Source: Demequina gelatinilytica (GTDB lineage: Bacteria > Actinomycetota > Actinomycetes > Actinomycetales > Demequinaceae). From it: 64,000 bases of DNA. The stretch lies in the NCBI RefSeq assembly GCF_000971115.1, contig NZ_BBLV01000014.1, positions 1 through 64,000 of the forward strand. The letters run 5' to 3'. A program made the translations under genes and the position numbers. The notes under the pieces were generated by a model. That model worked only from the letters and a program-made list of their open reading frames with translations, searched no databases and had not been told where the DNA came from. Shown here in pieces: positions 57,120-64,000 of this stretch. Numbering within the stretch: the stretch's first letter is position 1; the number at the start of each line of letters is the position of its first letter.

Positions 57120-57749
57120 ATGTCCCACGCCACGACTGCGCCGTCGCCCATCCACGCGACCAGGCCCAATCAGGTAGCCGTCGGCACCATCGTGTGGCTG
57201 AGCTCCGAGCTGATGTTCTTCGCGGGCCTCTTCGCGATGTACTTCACCCTCCGGGCTCAGGTACCCGAGGTCTGGGCCGACAAGACCGAGCTGCTGAACA
57301 TCCCCTTCGCCGCACTCAACACCTCGGTGCTGGTGCTCTCCTCCTTCACGGCCCAGGCGGGCGTGTGGGCGGCCGAGCGCTACCAGCGCCGCCGCACCGG
57401 CAAGCTCTACCAGCTCAAGGGCTGGGGCATGCATGAGTGGTTCGTGCTGACCTACATCATGGGCTCGGTGTTCATCGCCGGCCAGGTGTACGAGTACGCG
57501 ATGCTGATCTCCGAGGGCCTCACCATCTCGTCGAGCCCGTACGGCTCCGTCTTCTACCTCACCACCGGCTTCCACGGCCTCCACGTGCTCGGCGGTCTCA
57601 TCGCCATGCTGTTCGTGCTGGCGCGCTCGTTCGCAGCGAAGAAGTTCGGGACGCATGAGGCGACCACGGCCATCGTGGTCTCGTACTACTGGCACTTCGT
57701 CGACGTGGTGTGGATCGCGCTTTTCGCCGTGATCTACATCCTGCAGTAA
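57120..57749 (+). CDS. ctaE: Cytochrome c oxidase subunit III
   Basis: 209 residues, five or six membrane helices: [21 protein letters not shown], in part, and [20 protein letters not shown], plus [14 protein letters not shown] near the end. Part of the aa3 oxidase that takes electrons from the QcrCAB complex. -10 TTTAAT (57107-57112) is seven bases before ATG 57120, so leaderless; ATG 57111 would lie in the -10. Start of ctaE-qcrCAB. Confidence 0.95.
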   Translation: MSHATTAPSPIHATRPNQVAVGTIVWLSSELMFFAGLFAMYFTLRAQVPEVWADKTELLNIPFAALNTSVLVLSSFTAQAGVWAAERYQRRRTGKLYQLKGWGMHEWFVLTYIMGSVFIAGQVYEYAMLISEGLTISSSPYGSVFYLTTGFHGLHVLGGLIAMLFVLARSFAAKKFGTHEATTAIVVSYYWHFVDVVWIALFAVIYILQ

Positions 57750-57759
57750 GGGGCCCACC

Positions 57760-58548
57760 GTGAACGCACTCGCACGTCACCGCTACCACCGCGCGGCCCC
57801 GGTCGTCCTCGTCCTGCTGCTGCTCGCGCTCATCACGGGCGTCGCAGCGGCCGTCTCCACCGCATCGTCCGCCGATGCCGCCACCGCGACGACCGCTGAG
57901 GACGCCGCCGAGGGCCAGAAGCTCTTCGCCGCCAACTGCGCCTCGTGCCACGGCCTCGACGCCACCGGCACCGACGGCGTCGCGCCGTCGCTCGTGGGCG
58001 TGGGCGCCGCGGCCGTCGACTTCCAGGTCGGCACCGGCCGCATGCCCATGCAGTCCTCGGGCCCGCAGGCCATCGCCAAGCGCACGCAGTTCTCCGAGGA
58101 GGAGATCTCGCAGCTCGCCGCCTACGTCGCCTCGCTGGGCGCCGGTCCCGCCATCCCCACCGCCGAGCAGGTCGACCCCGAGCTGGGCGACGCGGCCAAG
58201 GGCATGGAGCTCTTCCGCACCAACTGCGCGATGTGCCACGGCTCGGTCGGCGGCGGCGGTGCCCTCACGCAGGGCAAGTACGCGCCGAACCTCTGGGAGA
58301 CCACTCCCACCCACATCTACGAGGCGATGCTCACCGGCCCGCAGTCCATGCCGGTGTTCAACGACGCCAACATCACGCCCGAGGGCAAGCGCGACATCAT
58401 CGCCTACCTCAAGGCGCAGGACGAGGGTTCCCCCGGCGGTCTCCGCCTGGGCACCATCGGCCCCGTCGCCGAGGGCATGTGGGGGTGGCTCGTCGCCCTC
58501 GGACTCATCATCGCCAGCACCGTGTGGATCGGAGCACGTTCTTCATGA
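57760..58548 (+). CDS. qcrC: Diheme cytochrome c subunit QcrC
   Basis: 262 residues. N-terminal membrane anchor, heme sites CASCH and CAMCH, then a C-terminal helix (WLVALGLIIASTVWIGA). In actinobacteria it carries electrons straight from cytochrome bc1 to the oxidase, replacing soluble cytochrome c. 10 bp after ctaE; stop overlaps qcrA in ATGA. Confidence 0.96.
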   Translation: MNALARHRYHRAAPVVLVLLLLALITGVAAAVSTASSADAATATTAEDAAEGQKLFAANCASCHGLDATGTDGVAPSLVGVGAAAVDFQVGTGRMPMQSSGPQAIAKRTQFSEEEISQLAAYVASLGAGPAIPTAEQVDPELGDAAKGMELFRTNCAMCHGSVGGGGALTQGKYAPNLWETTPTHIYEAMLTGPQSMPVFNDANITPEGKRDIIAYLKAQDEGSPGGLRLGTIGPVAEGMWGWLVALGLIIASTVWIGARSS

Positions 58549-59621
58549 GCACCACTGAGAACCCGACCTCGCACGAGTCGGAGCACACCACCCCGGAGTC
58601 CTTCGAGGACCCGGGCCTCCCCTACCACCGTCCGCGCCGCGCGGACGTCGACCCGAAGGCGGAGAAGAAGGCCGAGCGCCAGGTCGCCGCGCTGTTCGGG
58701 GTGTCCATCGTGGGCACCATCGTCGCCGTCGGCGCCTACATGGCCCTCGACATGACGGACGAGATCGACTCGATCCGGTTCGTCAACATGATGATCGGCC
58801 TGGGCATCTTCCTCGCGATGATCGGCATCGGCTTCGGTGCGATCCACTGGGCCAAGACGCTCATGCGGGACCACGAGATGGTCGAGGAGCGCCACGAGCT
58901 CCGCTCCTCCGAGGAGGCGCGCGCCGGGGCCATCCAGAACCTCAAGGACGGCGCGGAGGACTCCGGCATCGGCGTCAAGCGTCGCCCGGTCCTGGTCGGC
59001 ACGGGCCTGTCCGCGCTGCTGCTCGCCCCGCTCGCGGTCCTGTGGCCGCAGATCGGCAACATGGGCGCCGACTGGAACACGTCGAACTTCGGCCACACGA
59101 TGTGGCGCAAGGGCATGCGTCTGACGCGTGACCCCGACGGCACGCCCATCAAGGCGTCCGACGTCACCATCGGCTCGGCGTTCCACGTGATCCCCGAGGG
59201 GCTCAACGAGCTCGAGCACCACAAGATCGAGGAGAAGGCCAAGGCCGTCGTCCTCCTTCTCCGCCTGGACCCGCGCGACCTCAAGATCCCTGAGGGCCGC
59301 GAGGACTGGTCGTTCGACGGCATCGTCGCGTACTCCAAGATCTGCACGCACGTCGGCTGCCCCGTCGCGCTGTACGAGCAGCAGACGCACCACCTGCTCT
59401 GCCCCTGCCACCAGTCGACGTTCGACGTCTCGGACGGCGCCAAGGTGGTCTTCGGGCCGGCCAAGCGCCCGCTCCCGCAGCTCCCGATCGCGATCGACGA
59501 CGAGGGCTACATCGTCGCGCAGAGCGACTTCCACGAGCCGATCGGCCCGTCCTACTGGACGCGCCTCAAGGACACGTCCGACGGCATGCACGCCGACGAC
59601 TCCGAGGGGAGCAGCCACTGA
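58545..59621 (+). CDS. qcrA: Rieske iron-sulfur subunit QcrA
   Basis: 358 residues with three membrane helices (VAALFGVSIVGTIVAVGAYM, then GLGIFLAMIGIGFGAI, then LVGTGLSALLLAPLAV) and the 2Fe-2S motifs CTHVGC and CPCHQS. Accepts electrons from menaquinol. ATG overlaps the qcrC stop; its stop shares one base with the qcrB start. Confidence 0.97.
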   Translation: MSTTENPTSHESEHTTPESFEDPGLPYHRPRRADVDPKAEKKAERQVAALFGVSIVGTIVAVGAYMALDMTDEIDSIRFVNMMIGLGIFLAMIGIGFGAIHWAKTLMRDHEMVEERHELRSSEEARAGAIQNLKDGAEDSGIGVKRRPVLVGTGLSALLLAPLAVLWPQIGNMGADWNTSNFGHTMWRKGMRLTRDPDGTPIKASDVTIGSAFHVIPEGLNELEHHKIEEKAKAVVLLLRLDPRDLKIPEGREDWSFDGIVAYSKICTHVGCPVALYEQQTHHLLCPCHQSTFDVSDGAKVVFGPAKRPLPQLPIAIDDEGYIVAQSDFHEPIGPSYWTRLKDTSDGMHADDSEGSSH

Positions 59622-61243
59622 TGGGCGCTCGCGTCAACACCGCCGCCGCCGGCACCGCGAACTGGGTCGACGAGCGCACCTCCATCGGAGGCTTCGTCAA
59701 GTTCTTCGCGCGCAAGCTGTTCCCCGACCACTGGTCGTTCATGCTGGGCGAGATCGCGCTGTACTCGTTCGTGGTCCTGCTGCTCTCGGGCGTGTTCCTC
59801 ACAGCCTTCTTCGTGCCGTCGATGACCATCGTCGAGTACGACGGCCCGCTCGCGACCATGAAGGGCGTGGAGATGTCGGAGGCCTTCGCCTCGACGCTGC
59901 ACATGTCCTTCGAGGTCCCCGGCGGCCTCCTCATGCGCCAGATCCACCACTGGTCGGCGCTGCTGTTCACCGCGGCGATCGTCACGCACATGGCGCGCGT
60001 GTTCTTCACGGGCGCGTTCCGCAAGCCGCGTGAGCTCAACTGGCTCGTCGGCTTCACCCTGATGATCCTGTCGCTCGCGGCCGGCTTCTCCGGCTACTCG
60101 CTCCCCGACGACGTGCTCTCCGGCAACGGCCTGCGCATCATCGAGGGCGTCACCCGCTCGGTGCCGATCGTCGGCGAGTACATCTCGTACTGGATCTTCG
60201 GCGGGGAGTTCCCCGGCGAGATCCTCATCCCCCGCCTCTTCACCATGCACGTGCTGCTGGTTCCGGGCCTCATCCTCGTGCTCGTCGCGCTGCACCTGTT
60301 CCTGGTGTTCCTGCACAAGCACACGCAGTACCCGGGTGGCGGCCGCAAGGACACCAACGTCGTGGGCCTCCCCCTCTTCCCGGTGTACACCGCGAAGGCC
60401 GGCGGCTTCTTCTTCGTGGTGTTCGGCGTCATCGCGCTGGTCGCGGCGATCTTCACCATCAACCCGGTGTGGAACTACGGCCCGTACGACCCGTCGCCGG
60501 TGTCCGCGGGCACCCAGCCCGACTGGTACATCCTGTTCGTCGACGGTGCGCTCCGCCTCATGCCGGGCTGGCTCTTCGACGTCATCCCGATGGAGTGGGA
60601 GTTCTGGGGCTACACGCTGTCCCTCAACATCCTCACCCCCGCGCTGATCCTGCCGGGCCTGTTCTTCGGCTTCCTGGCGCTGTACCCGTGGATCGAGGCA
60701 TGGGCCACGGGCGACCGCGGCGAGAAGCACGTGCTCGACCGCCCGCGCAACGCGCCGGTCCGCACGGGCATCGGCGTCGCGCTGATCTCGTTCTACGTGA
60801 TCCTCGTGATGGAGGGCTCGAACGACATCATCGCGAACCTGTTCCACCTGTCGCTCAACGACCTCACCTACTTCTTCCGGATCGGCATCTTCGTGATCCC
60901 GGTCCTCGCGTTCTGGATCACCCGCCGCCTGGCGATCGGTCTCCAGCGCAAGGACCGCGAGCTGGTGCTGCACGGCAAGGAGACGGGCCGCATCGTCCGT
61001 CACGAGCACGGCGAGTACCAGGAGGTCCACGAGCCGCTCACCGATCAGGAGCGTTGGGTCCTCGTGTCCTACGACGACATCGCGCCGCTCGAGATCGAGC
61101 CCGAGTACAACGACCGCGGCGTGCGCCGCAAGGGCTACCGCTGGGACCGCTTCAAGCAGCGGCTCTCGCGCCTCTACTTCGAGAAGCGCATCTCCCCCGT
61201 CACCCCGGAGGAGCTCGCGGAGGCGCAGCACGCGCACCACTGA
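59621..61243 (+). CDS. qcrB: Cytochrome b subunit QcrB
   Basis: 540 residues. Heme-b helices with paired histidines (LLMRQIHHWSALLFTAAIVTH in part, VLLVPGLILVLVALHLFLVF). PDWYILFVDG is the quinol-site region. Transfers electrons from menaquinol and pumps protons. Long C-terminus after the last helix (about 90 residues) is usual for actinobacteria. Ends the operon; terminator at 61254-61289. Confidence 0.97.
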   Translation: MGARVNTAAAGTANWVDERTSIGGFVKFFARKLFPDHWSFMLGEIALYSFVVLLLSGVFLTAFFVPSMTIVEYDGPLATMKGVEMSEAFASTLHMSFEVPGGLLMRQIHHWSALLFTAAIVTHMARVFFTGAFRKPRELNWLVGFTLMILSLAAGFSGYSLPDDVLSGNGLRIIEGVTRSVPIVGEYISYWIFGGEFPGEILIPRLFTMHVLLVPGLILVLVALHLFLVFLHKHTQYPGGGRKDTNVVGLPLFPVYTAKAGGFFFVVFGVIALVAAIFTINPVWNYGPYDPSPVSAGTQPDWYILFVDGALRLMPGWLFDVIPMEWEFWGYTLSLNILTPALILPGLFFGFLALYPWIEAWATGDRGEKHVLDRPRNAPVRTGIGVALISFYVILVMEGSNDIIANLFHLSLNDLTYFFRIGIFVIPVLAFWITRRLAIGLQRKDRELVLHGKETGRIVRHEHGEYQEVHEPLTDQERWVLVSYDDIAPLEIEPEYNDRGVRRKGYRWDRFKQRLSRLYFEKRISPVTPEELAEAQHAHH

Positions 61244-61253
61244 GGTATCCGAT

Positions 61254-61289
61254 CGAAGGGGCGTCCGGCATCTGCCGGGCGCCCCTTCG
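61254..61289 (+). terminator. Terminator after qcrB
   Basis: 10-bp perfect stem CGAAGGGGCG/CGCCCCTTCG plus inner CCGGCA/TGCCGG, eleven bases after the stop. The 405-bp gap to sodA then holds the palindromic element. Confidence 0.8.
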
Positions 61290-61315
61290 GCGTTCCAGGG
61301 GACGATGCATGAGGC

Positions 61316-61500
61316 GCTCCCCACCCCGAAGCGGTAGGTCGATGCCGGCGTGCGGCAGTCCACGCGTCGCAGCGGTGGTCCTTGGTCGCCGGTGCGGCGA
61401 GGCGACCGGCAAGGCAGCGACACGTGCTCACGACAACCAGCGACCACTGCGGCGGCGGATTCTGCTGGAACCGACCATCACCTACCACTTCGGGGAGGGC
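61316..61500. repeat. 185-bp imperfect palindromic element, copy 2
   Basis: CCCCGAAGCGGTAGGT (61324-61339) pairs with 61480-61495 with one mismatch; inner arms share CGCAG-(CG)-GTGGTC/GACCACTGCG. The right arm complement shares GTGGTA-GTG-TGGTCGGTT and CAGTGG with copy 1 at 22483-22709. Arms are more diverged from each other than in copy 1. Intergenic, between qcrB terminator and sodA. No convincing gene on either strand. Confidence 0.65.
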
Positions 61501-61648
61501 TTGCGGGGTGTCGGAATGCCCTGGCATGCGGCCCGGTTGGAGTGGATGTCCCATCACGTTCCGTCCCCGGTCACCGCTAGGCTCGGAACGTTCCCGGAAA
61601 ACCGGCCGCGTCGCCTCCCTGGCAGCGCGGCCCGACCTTGGAGGAAGA

Positions 61649-62269
61649 ATGGCCGACTACACGCTGCCGGACCTCAGCTACGACTATGGTGCCCTCGACC
61701 CGTACATCGCGGGCGAGATCATGGAGCTCCACCACAGCAAGCACCACGCCGCCTACGTCGCCGGCGCGAACACCGCGCTCGAGAAGATGGCGGGCGCGCG
61801 CGAGTCCGGCGACTTCGGCGCCATCGCGGGCCTCGAGAAGGCGCTCGCCTTCAACCTGGGCGGCCACACCAACCACTCGGTGTTCTGGACCAACATGTCG
61901 CCCGACGGCGGCGACAAGCCCGAGGGCGAGCTGGCCGCGGCGATCGACGAGCACTTCGGCTCGTTCGACGGCTTCCGCGCGCACTTCACCAACAACGCCA
62001 TGACCATCATGGGCTCCGGCTGGTCGATCCTCGCGTGGGACACGATCGGCAAGAAGCTCATCATCGTCCAGCTCTACGACCAGCAGGGCAACGTCCCCGT
62101 GGGCCTCATCCCGCTGCTCATGCTCGACATGTGGGAGCACGCGTTCTACCTGCAGTACAAGAACGTCAAGGCCGACTACGTCAACGCGTGGTGGAACGTC
62201 GTGGACTGGGCCAACGTCCAGCAGCGCTTCATCACGGCGACGGCCACGCAGGGGCTCATCGTCGCCTAG
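61649..62269 (+). CDS. sodA: Superoxide dismutase (Mn/Fe)
   Basis: 206 residues. Metal ligands: His in [12 protein letters not shown], His in [10 protein letters not shown], and [13 protein letters not shown] with Asp and His. Dismutates superoxide in the cytosol, useful next to the respiratory chain. GGAGGAAGA precedes the ATG. Likely metal is Mn, from the Gln in VQLYDQQGN. Upstream holds the palindrome and the -10 is not obvious. Confidence 0.95.
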   Translation: MADYTLPDLSYDYGALDPYIAGEIMELHHSKHHAAYVAGANTALEKMAGARESGDFGAIAGLEKALAFNLGGHTNHSVFWTNMSPDGGDKPEGELAAAIDEHFGSFDGFRAHFTNNAMTIMGSGWSILAWDTIGKKLIIVQLYDQQGNVPVGLIPLLMLDMWEHAFYLQYKNVKADYVNAWWNVVDWANVQQRFITATATQGLIVA

Positions 62270-62289
62270 GCGCCCGCGCATCGTCCGCA

Positions 62290-62319
62290 GGGGCGGTCTC
62301 CCGCAGGGGAGGCCGCCCC
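62290..62319 (+). terminator. Terminator after sodA
   Basis: 13-bp stem GGGGCGGTCTCCC/GGGAGGCCGCCCC with one wobble and GCAG loop, 20 bp past the stop. Confidence 0.75.
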
Positions 62320-62377
62320 AGCGTGCGTCCCAGCCCCGCTCCTGCTCCGGCACCAGGGAGGACGCTACGGTGGGAGC

Positions 62378-63088
62378 ATGGCTACCACCGGCTCGCACCT
62401 CGAGGAGACCGCCGAGGACGAGATCGAGCACCGCCCCATGATGTGGCTGCTGCTCGTCACGCTGGTGGTCCTGCAGTTCGGGTACCCGGTGACGTACGGG
62501 GGCACCGCGTGGACGCTCGTCTACCTGCTGACCTACATCGGCATCGTCGTGTTCAGCATCCGCCGCGCGAACGCCGACCGCCGCCGGTACTGGCCGCTCT
62601 TCATCGCCTCGCTCGGCCTGGTCGTGGGGACCACGTGGTACGCGTTCGAGCAGCAGGACGCGACCGCGGTCGCAGCGATGCTCGCCAGCATGGGGGTGCT
62701 CCAGCTCGCGCTCGTGGTGACTCTTGCGCGCTCGCTCGTGAGCCCGCCTCCGGGCGTCCGCACCATCGACCTCCTGCTCGTGGCGGTGTGCACGTACCTG
62801 CTGCTCGGCGGCGTCTTCGGCGTCGTGTCCAGCCTCATCGAGCTCGCCCACCCCGGCAGCTTCGCCGATCCCAACGCAGCGACCGGCACCCTCACCTGGC
62901 AGGGCCTGACCTATGGAAGCTACGTGACGCTCGCGACGCTCGGCTTCGGCGACATCGTCCCGGTGACACCGTGGGCGCGCTCGCTATGGTCCTTCGAGGC
63001 GGTGCTCGGGACCCTCTACGTGGCTGTGGTCATCGCCCGCCTGGTGGGCGTCGCGGGCTTCGCCCCGCGCGACACCGACCCCTCCTGA
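62378..63088 (+). CDS. Potassium-channel-like membrane protein
   Basis: 236 residues, about six membrane helices. The last pair flanks a pore loop with selectivity-filter-like LATLGFGDI (usual TVGYGD) in SYVTLATLGFGDIVPVT; Ion_trans_2 family. No regulatory nucleotide-binding domain. TACGGT (62366-62371) six bases before the ATG suggests leaderless expression. Next gene converges 4 bp away. Confidence 0.82.
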   Translation: MATTGSHLEETAEDEIEHRPMMWLLLVTLVVLQFGYPVTYGGTAWTLVYLLTYIGIVVFSIRRANADRRRYWPLFIASLGLVVGTTWYAFEQQDATAVAAMLASMGVLQLALVVTLARSLVSPPPGVRTIDLLLVAVCTYLLLGGVFGVVSSLIELAHPGSFADPNAATGTLTWQGLTYGSYVTLATLGFGDIVPVTPWARSLWSFEAVLGTLYVAVVIARLVGVAGFAPRDTDPS

Positions 63089-63092
63089 CGGG

Positions 63093-64000
63093 CTACGCCC
63101 CCACGTACTCGGCGAGATGCTCGCCCGTGAGGGTCGACCGCGCGGCGACCAGGTCCGCCGGGGTCCCCTCGTAGACGATGCGCCCGCCGTCGTGGCCGGC
63201 ACCCGGTCCGAGGTCGATGATCCAGTCCGCATGCGCCATGACGGCCTGATGATGCTCGATCACGATGACGGAGCGCCCGGAGTCCACCAGGTGGTCGAGG
63301 AGCCCGAGCAGGTGCTGGACGTCCGCGAGGTGCAGCCCGGTGGTCGGCTCGTCGAGCACGTACACGCCGCCCTTGTCCCCCATGTGGACCGCGAGCTTGA
63401 GGCGCTGCCGCTCCCCGCCGGACAGCGTCGACAGCGGCTGTCCCAGGCTCAGGTAGCCGAGCCCCACCGCCGCGAGCCGCTCGACGATCGCGGCTGCGGC
63501 CGGCGTGCGGGCCTCGCCCTCGGCGAAGTACTCGCGCGCCTCGGTGACGGGCATCTCGAGCACGTCGGCGATCGAGCGGCCGCCCAGGGTGTACCCGAGC
63601 ACCGACGCCTGGAAGCGACGCCCCTCGCACTCCTCGCACGTCGACGACACGGTCGCCATCGGGCCCAGGTCGGTGAAGATCACGCCCGCGCCGTTGCACA
63701 CGGGGCACGCGCCCTCGGAGTTCGCGCTGAACAGCGCGGGCTTCACCCCGTTGGCCTTGGCGAAGGCCTTGCGGACCGGCTCGAGCAGTCCGGTGTAGGT
63801 CGCGGGGTTGGACCGCCGCGAGCCCTTGATGGCCGTCTGGTCGACGTAGACCACGTCCTCCCCGGCCGGGATGGAGTCCCGGATCAGCGAGCTCTTGCCG
63901 GATCCCGCCACACCGGTCACCACGCACAGCACGCCCAGCGGGATGTCGACGTCGACGTCCTTGAGGTTGTGGGACGCCGCGCCGCGCACCTGGATGGTCC
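63093..64000 (-). CDS. UvrA-like ABC ATPase, C-terminal part, cut by window edge
   Basis: At least 302 codons, open to the edge (frame continues past [17 protein letters not shown], so the start lies beyond 64000). Walker [12 protein letters not shown], zinc motif CPVCNGAG...CEECEG, signature [19 protein letters not shown], Walker [13 protein letters not shown]. Second half of an UvrA; sequence details fit the short drug-resistance-type UvrA paralogues rather than the main repair protein. Exact class cannot be told from this part. Confidence 0.88.
   Translation of the reverse strand, partial: TIQVRGAASHNLKDVDVDIPLGVLCVVTGVAGSGKSSLIRDSIPAGEDVVYVDQTAIKGSRRSNPATYTGLLEPVRKAFAKANGVKPALFSANSEGACPVCNGAGVIFTDLGPMATVSSTCEECEGRRFQASVLGYTLGGRSIADVLEMPVTEAREYFAEGEARTPAAAAIVERLAAVGLGYLSLGQPLSTLSGGERQRLKLAVHMGDKGGVYVLDEPTTGLHLADVQHLLGLLDHLVDSGRSVIVIEHHQAVMAHADWIIDLGPGAGHDGGRIVYEGTPADLVAARSTLTGEHLAEYVGA

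Overview
The window is a 64 kb piece of a very GC-rich (roughly 70% or more) bacterial chromosome. Gene content points to an actinobacterium, probably Micrococcales: SepH, a SigA with a long Ala/Lys-rich N-terminus, DUF4193, DUF3000, DUF3159, DUF4192 and DUF5998 proteins, class II DAHP synthase, PPi-type phosphofructokinase, a QcrCAB complex with a diheme cytochrome c, a PASTA Ser/Thr kinase and an Rv2175c-type DNA-binding protein. Start codons are often GTG. Many genes have a -10 hexamer only 6-8 bases before the start codon, which suggests leaderless mRNAs. I saw no tRNA, rRNA, CRISPR array, insertion sequence or prophage.

Layout. 0-7 kb: a secreted tandem-repeat protein, a TPR-like protein, a YigZ-type protein, a 59-residue membrane protein, zapE, gnd, a DUF3000 gene and RNase D. 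7-24 kb: a membrane-anchored beta-propeller protein, dxs, acnA, a TrmA-type RNA methyltransferase, an amino-acid permease, two TrkA subunits divergent from it, then DUF3159, an OB-fold protein, dut, DUF4193, an inositol-phosphatase-like gene and sepH. 22-36 kb: a phosphodiesterase and DUF5998 pair, topoisomerase IV (parC on +, parE on -), a ThrE-type exporter, acetyltransferases, membrane proteins and an AGCS symporter. 36-46 kb: sigA, DUF4192, a polyprenyl diphosphate synthase, the Rv2175c homologue, a four-LysM transglycosylase and the PASTA kinase, then aroG. 45-55 kb: a glk-plsC-pfp-aroG run, an acyl-CoA ligase, an Arg-rich small protein, an FAD oxidoreductase, an exonuclease/GIY-YIG fusion and a PAP2 phosphatase. 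55-64 kb: trpD, a degenerate receiver, ctaE-qcrC-qcrA-qcrB (respiratory chain), sodA, a K+ channel-like protein and a UvrA-like ATPase cut by the window edge.

From memory, the order resembles two separate Mycobacterium tuberculosis neighbourhoods (about Rv2680-Rv2703 and Rv2173-Rv2196) placed next to each other. Most of the window is therefore conserved core chromosome: isoprenoid precursor and polyprenyl synthesis (dxs, polyprenyl synthase), central carbon metabolism (gnd, acnA, pfp, glk), chromosome topology and division (parC/parE, sepH, zapE), cell-wall turnover and its kinase control, and aerobic respiration.

The most unusual signals are non-coding. (1) Two long imperfect palindromes of about 185-227 bp share sequence and look like a dispersed element family. 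(2) The nonamer GGACGATGC occurs about 23 times on the two strands, where roughly one is expected. (3) A 47-bp element is duplicated at nearly the same distance upstream of two adjacent genes, one of them encoding a small protein with three P-I/V-GARF repeats. (4) Two CRP-type palindromes flank the start of the TPR-like gene. (5) Three GTCAC repeats at exact 9-bp spacing precede the LysM transglycosylase.
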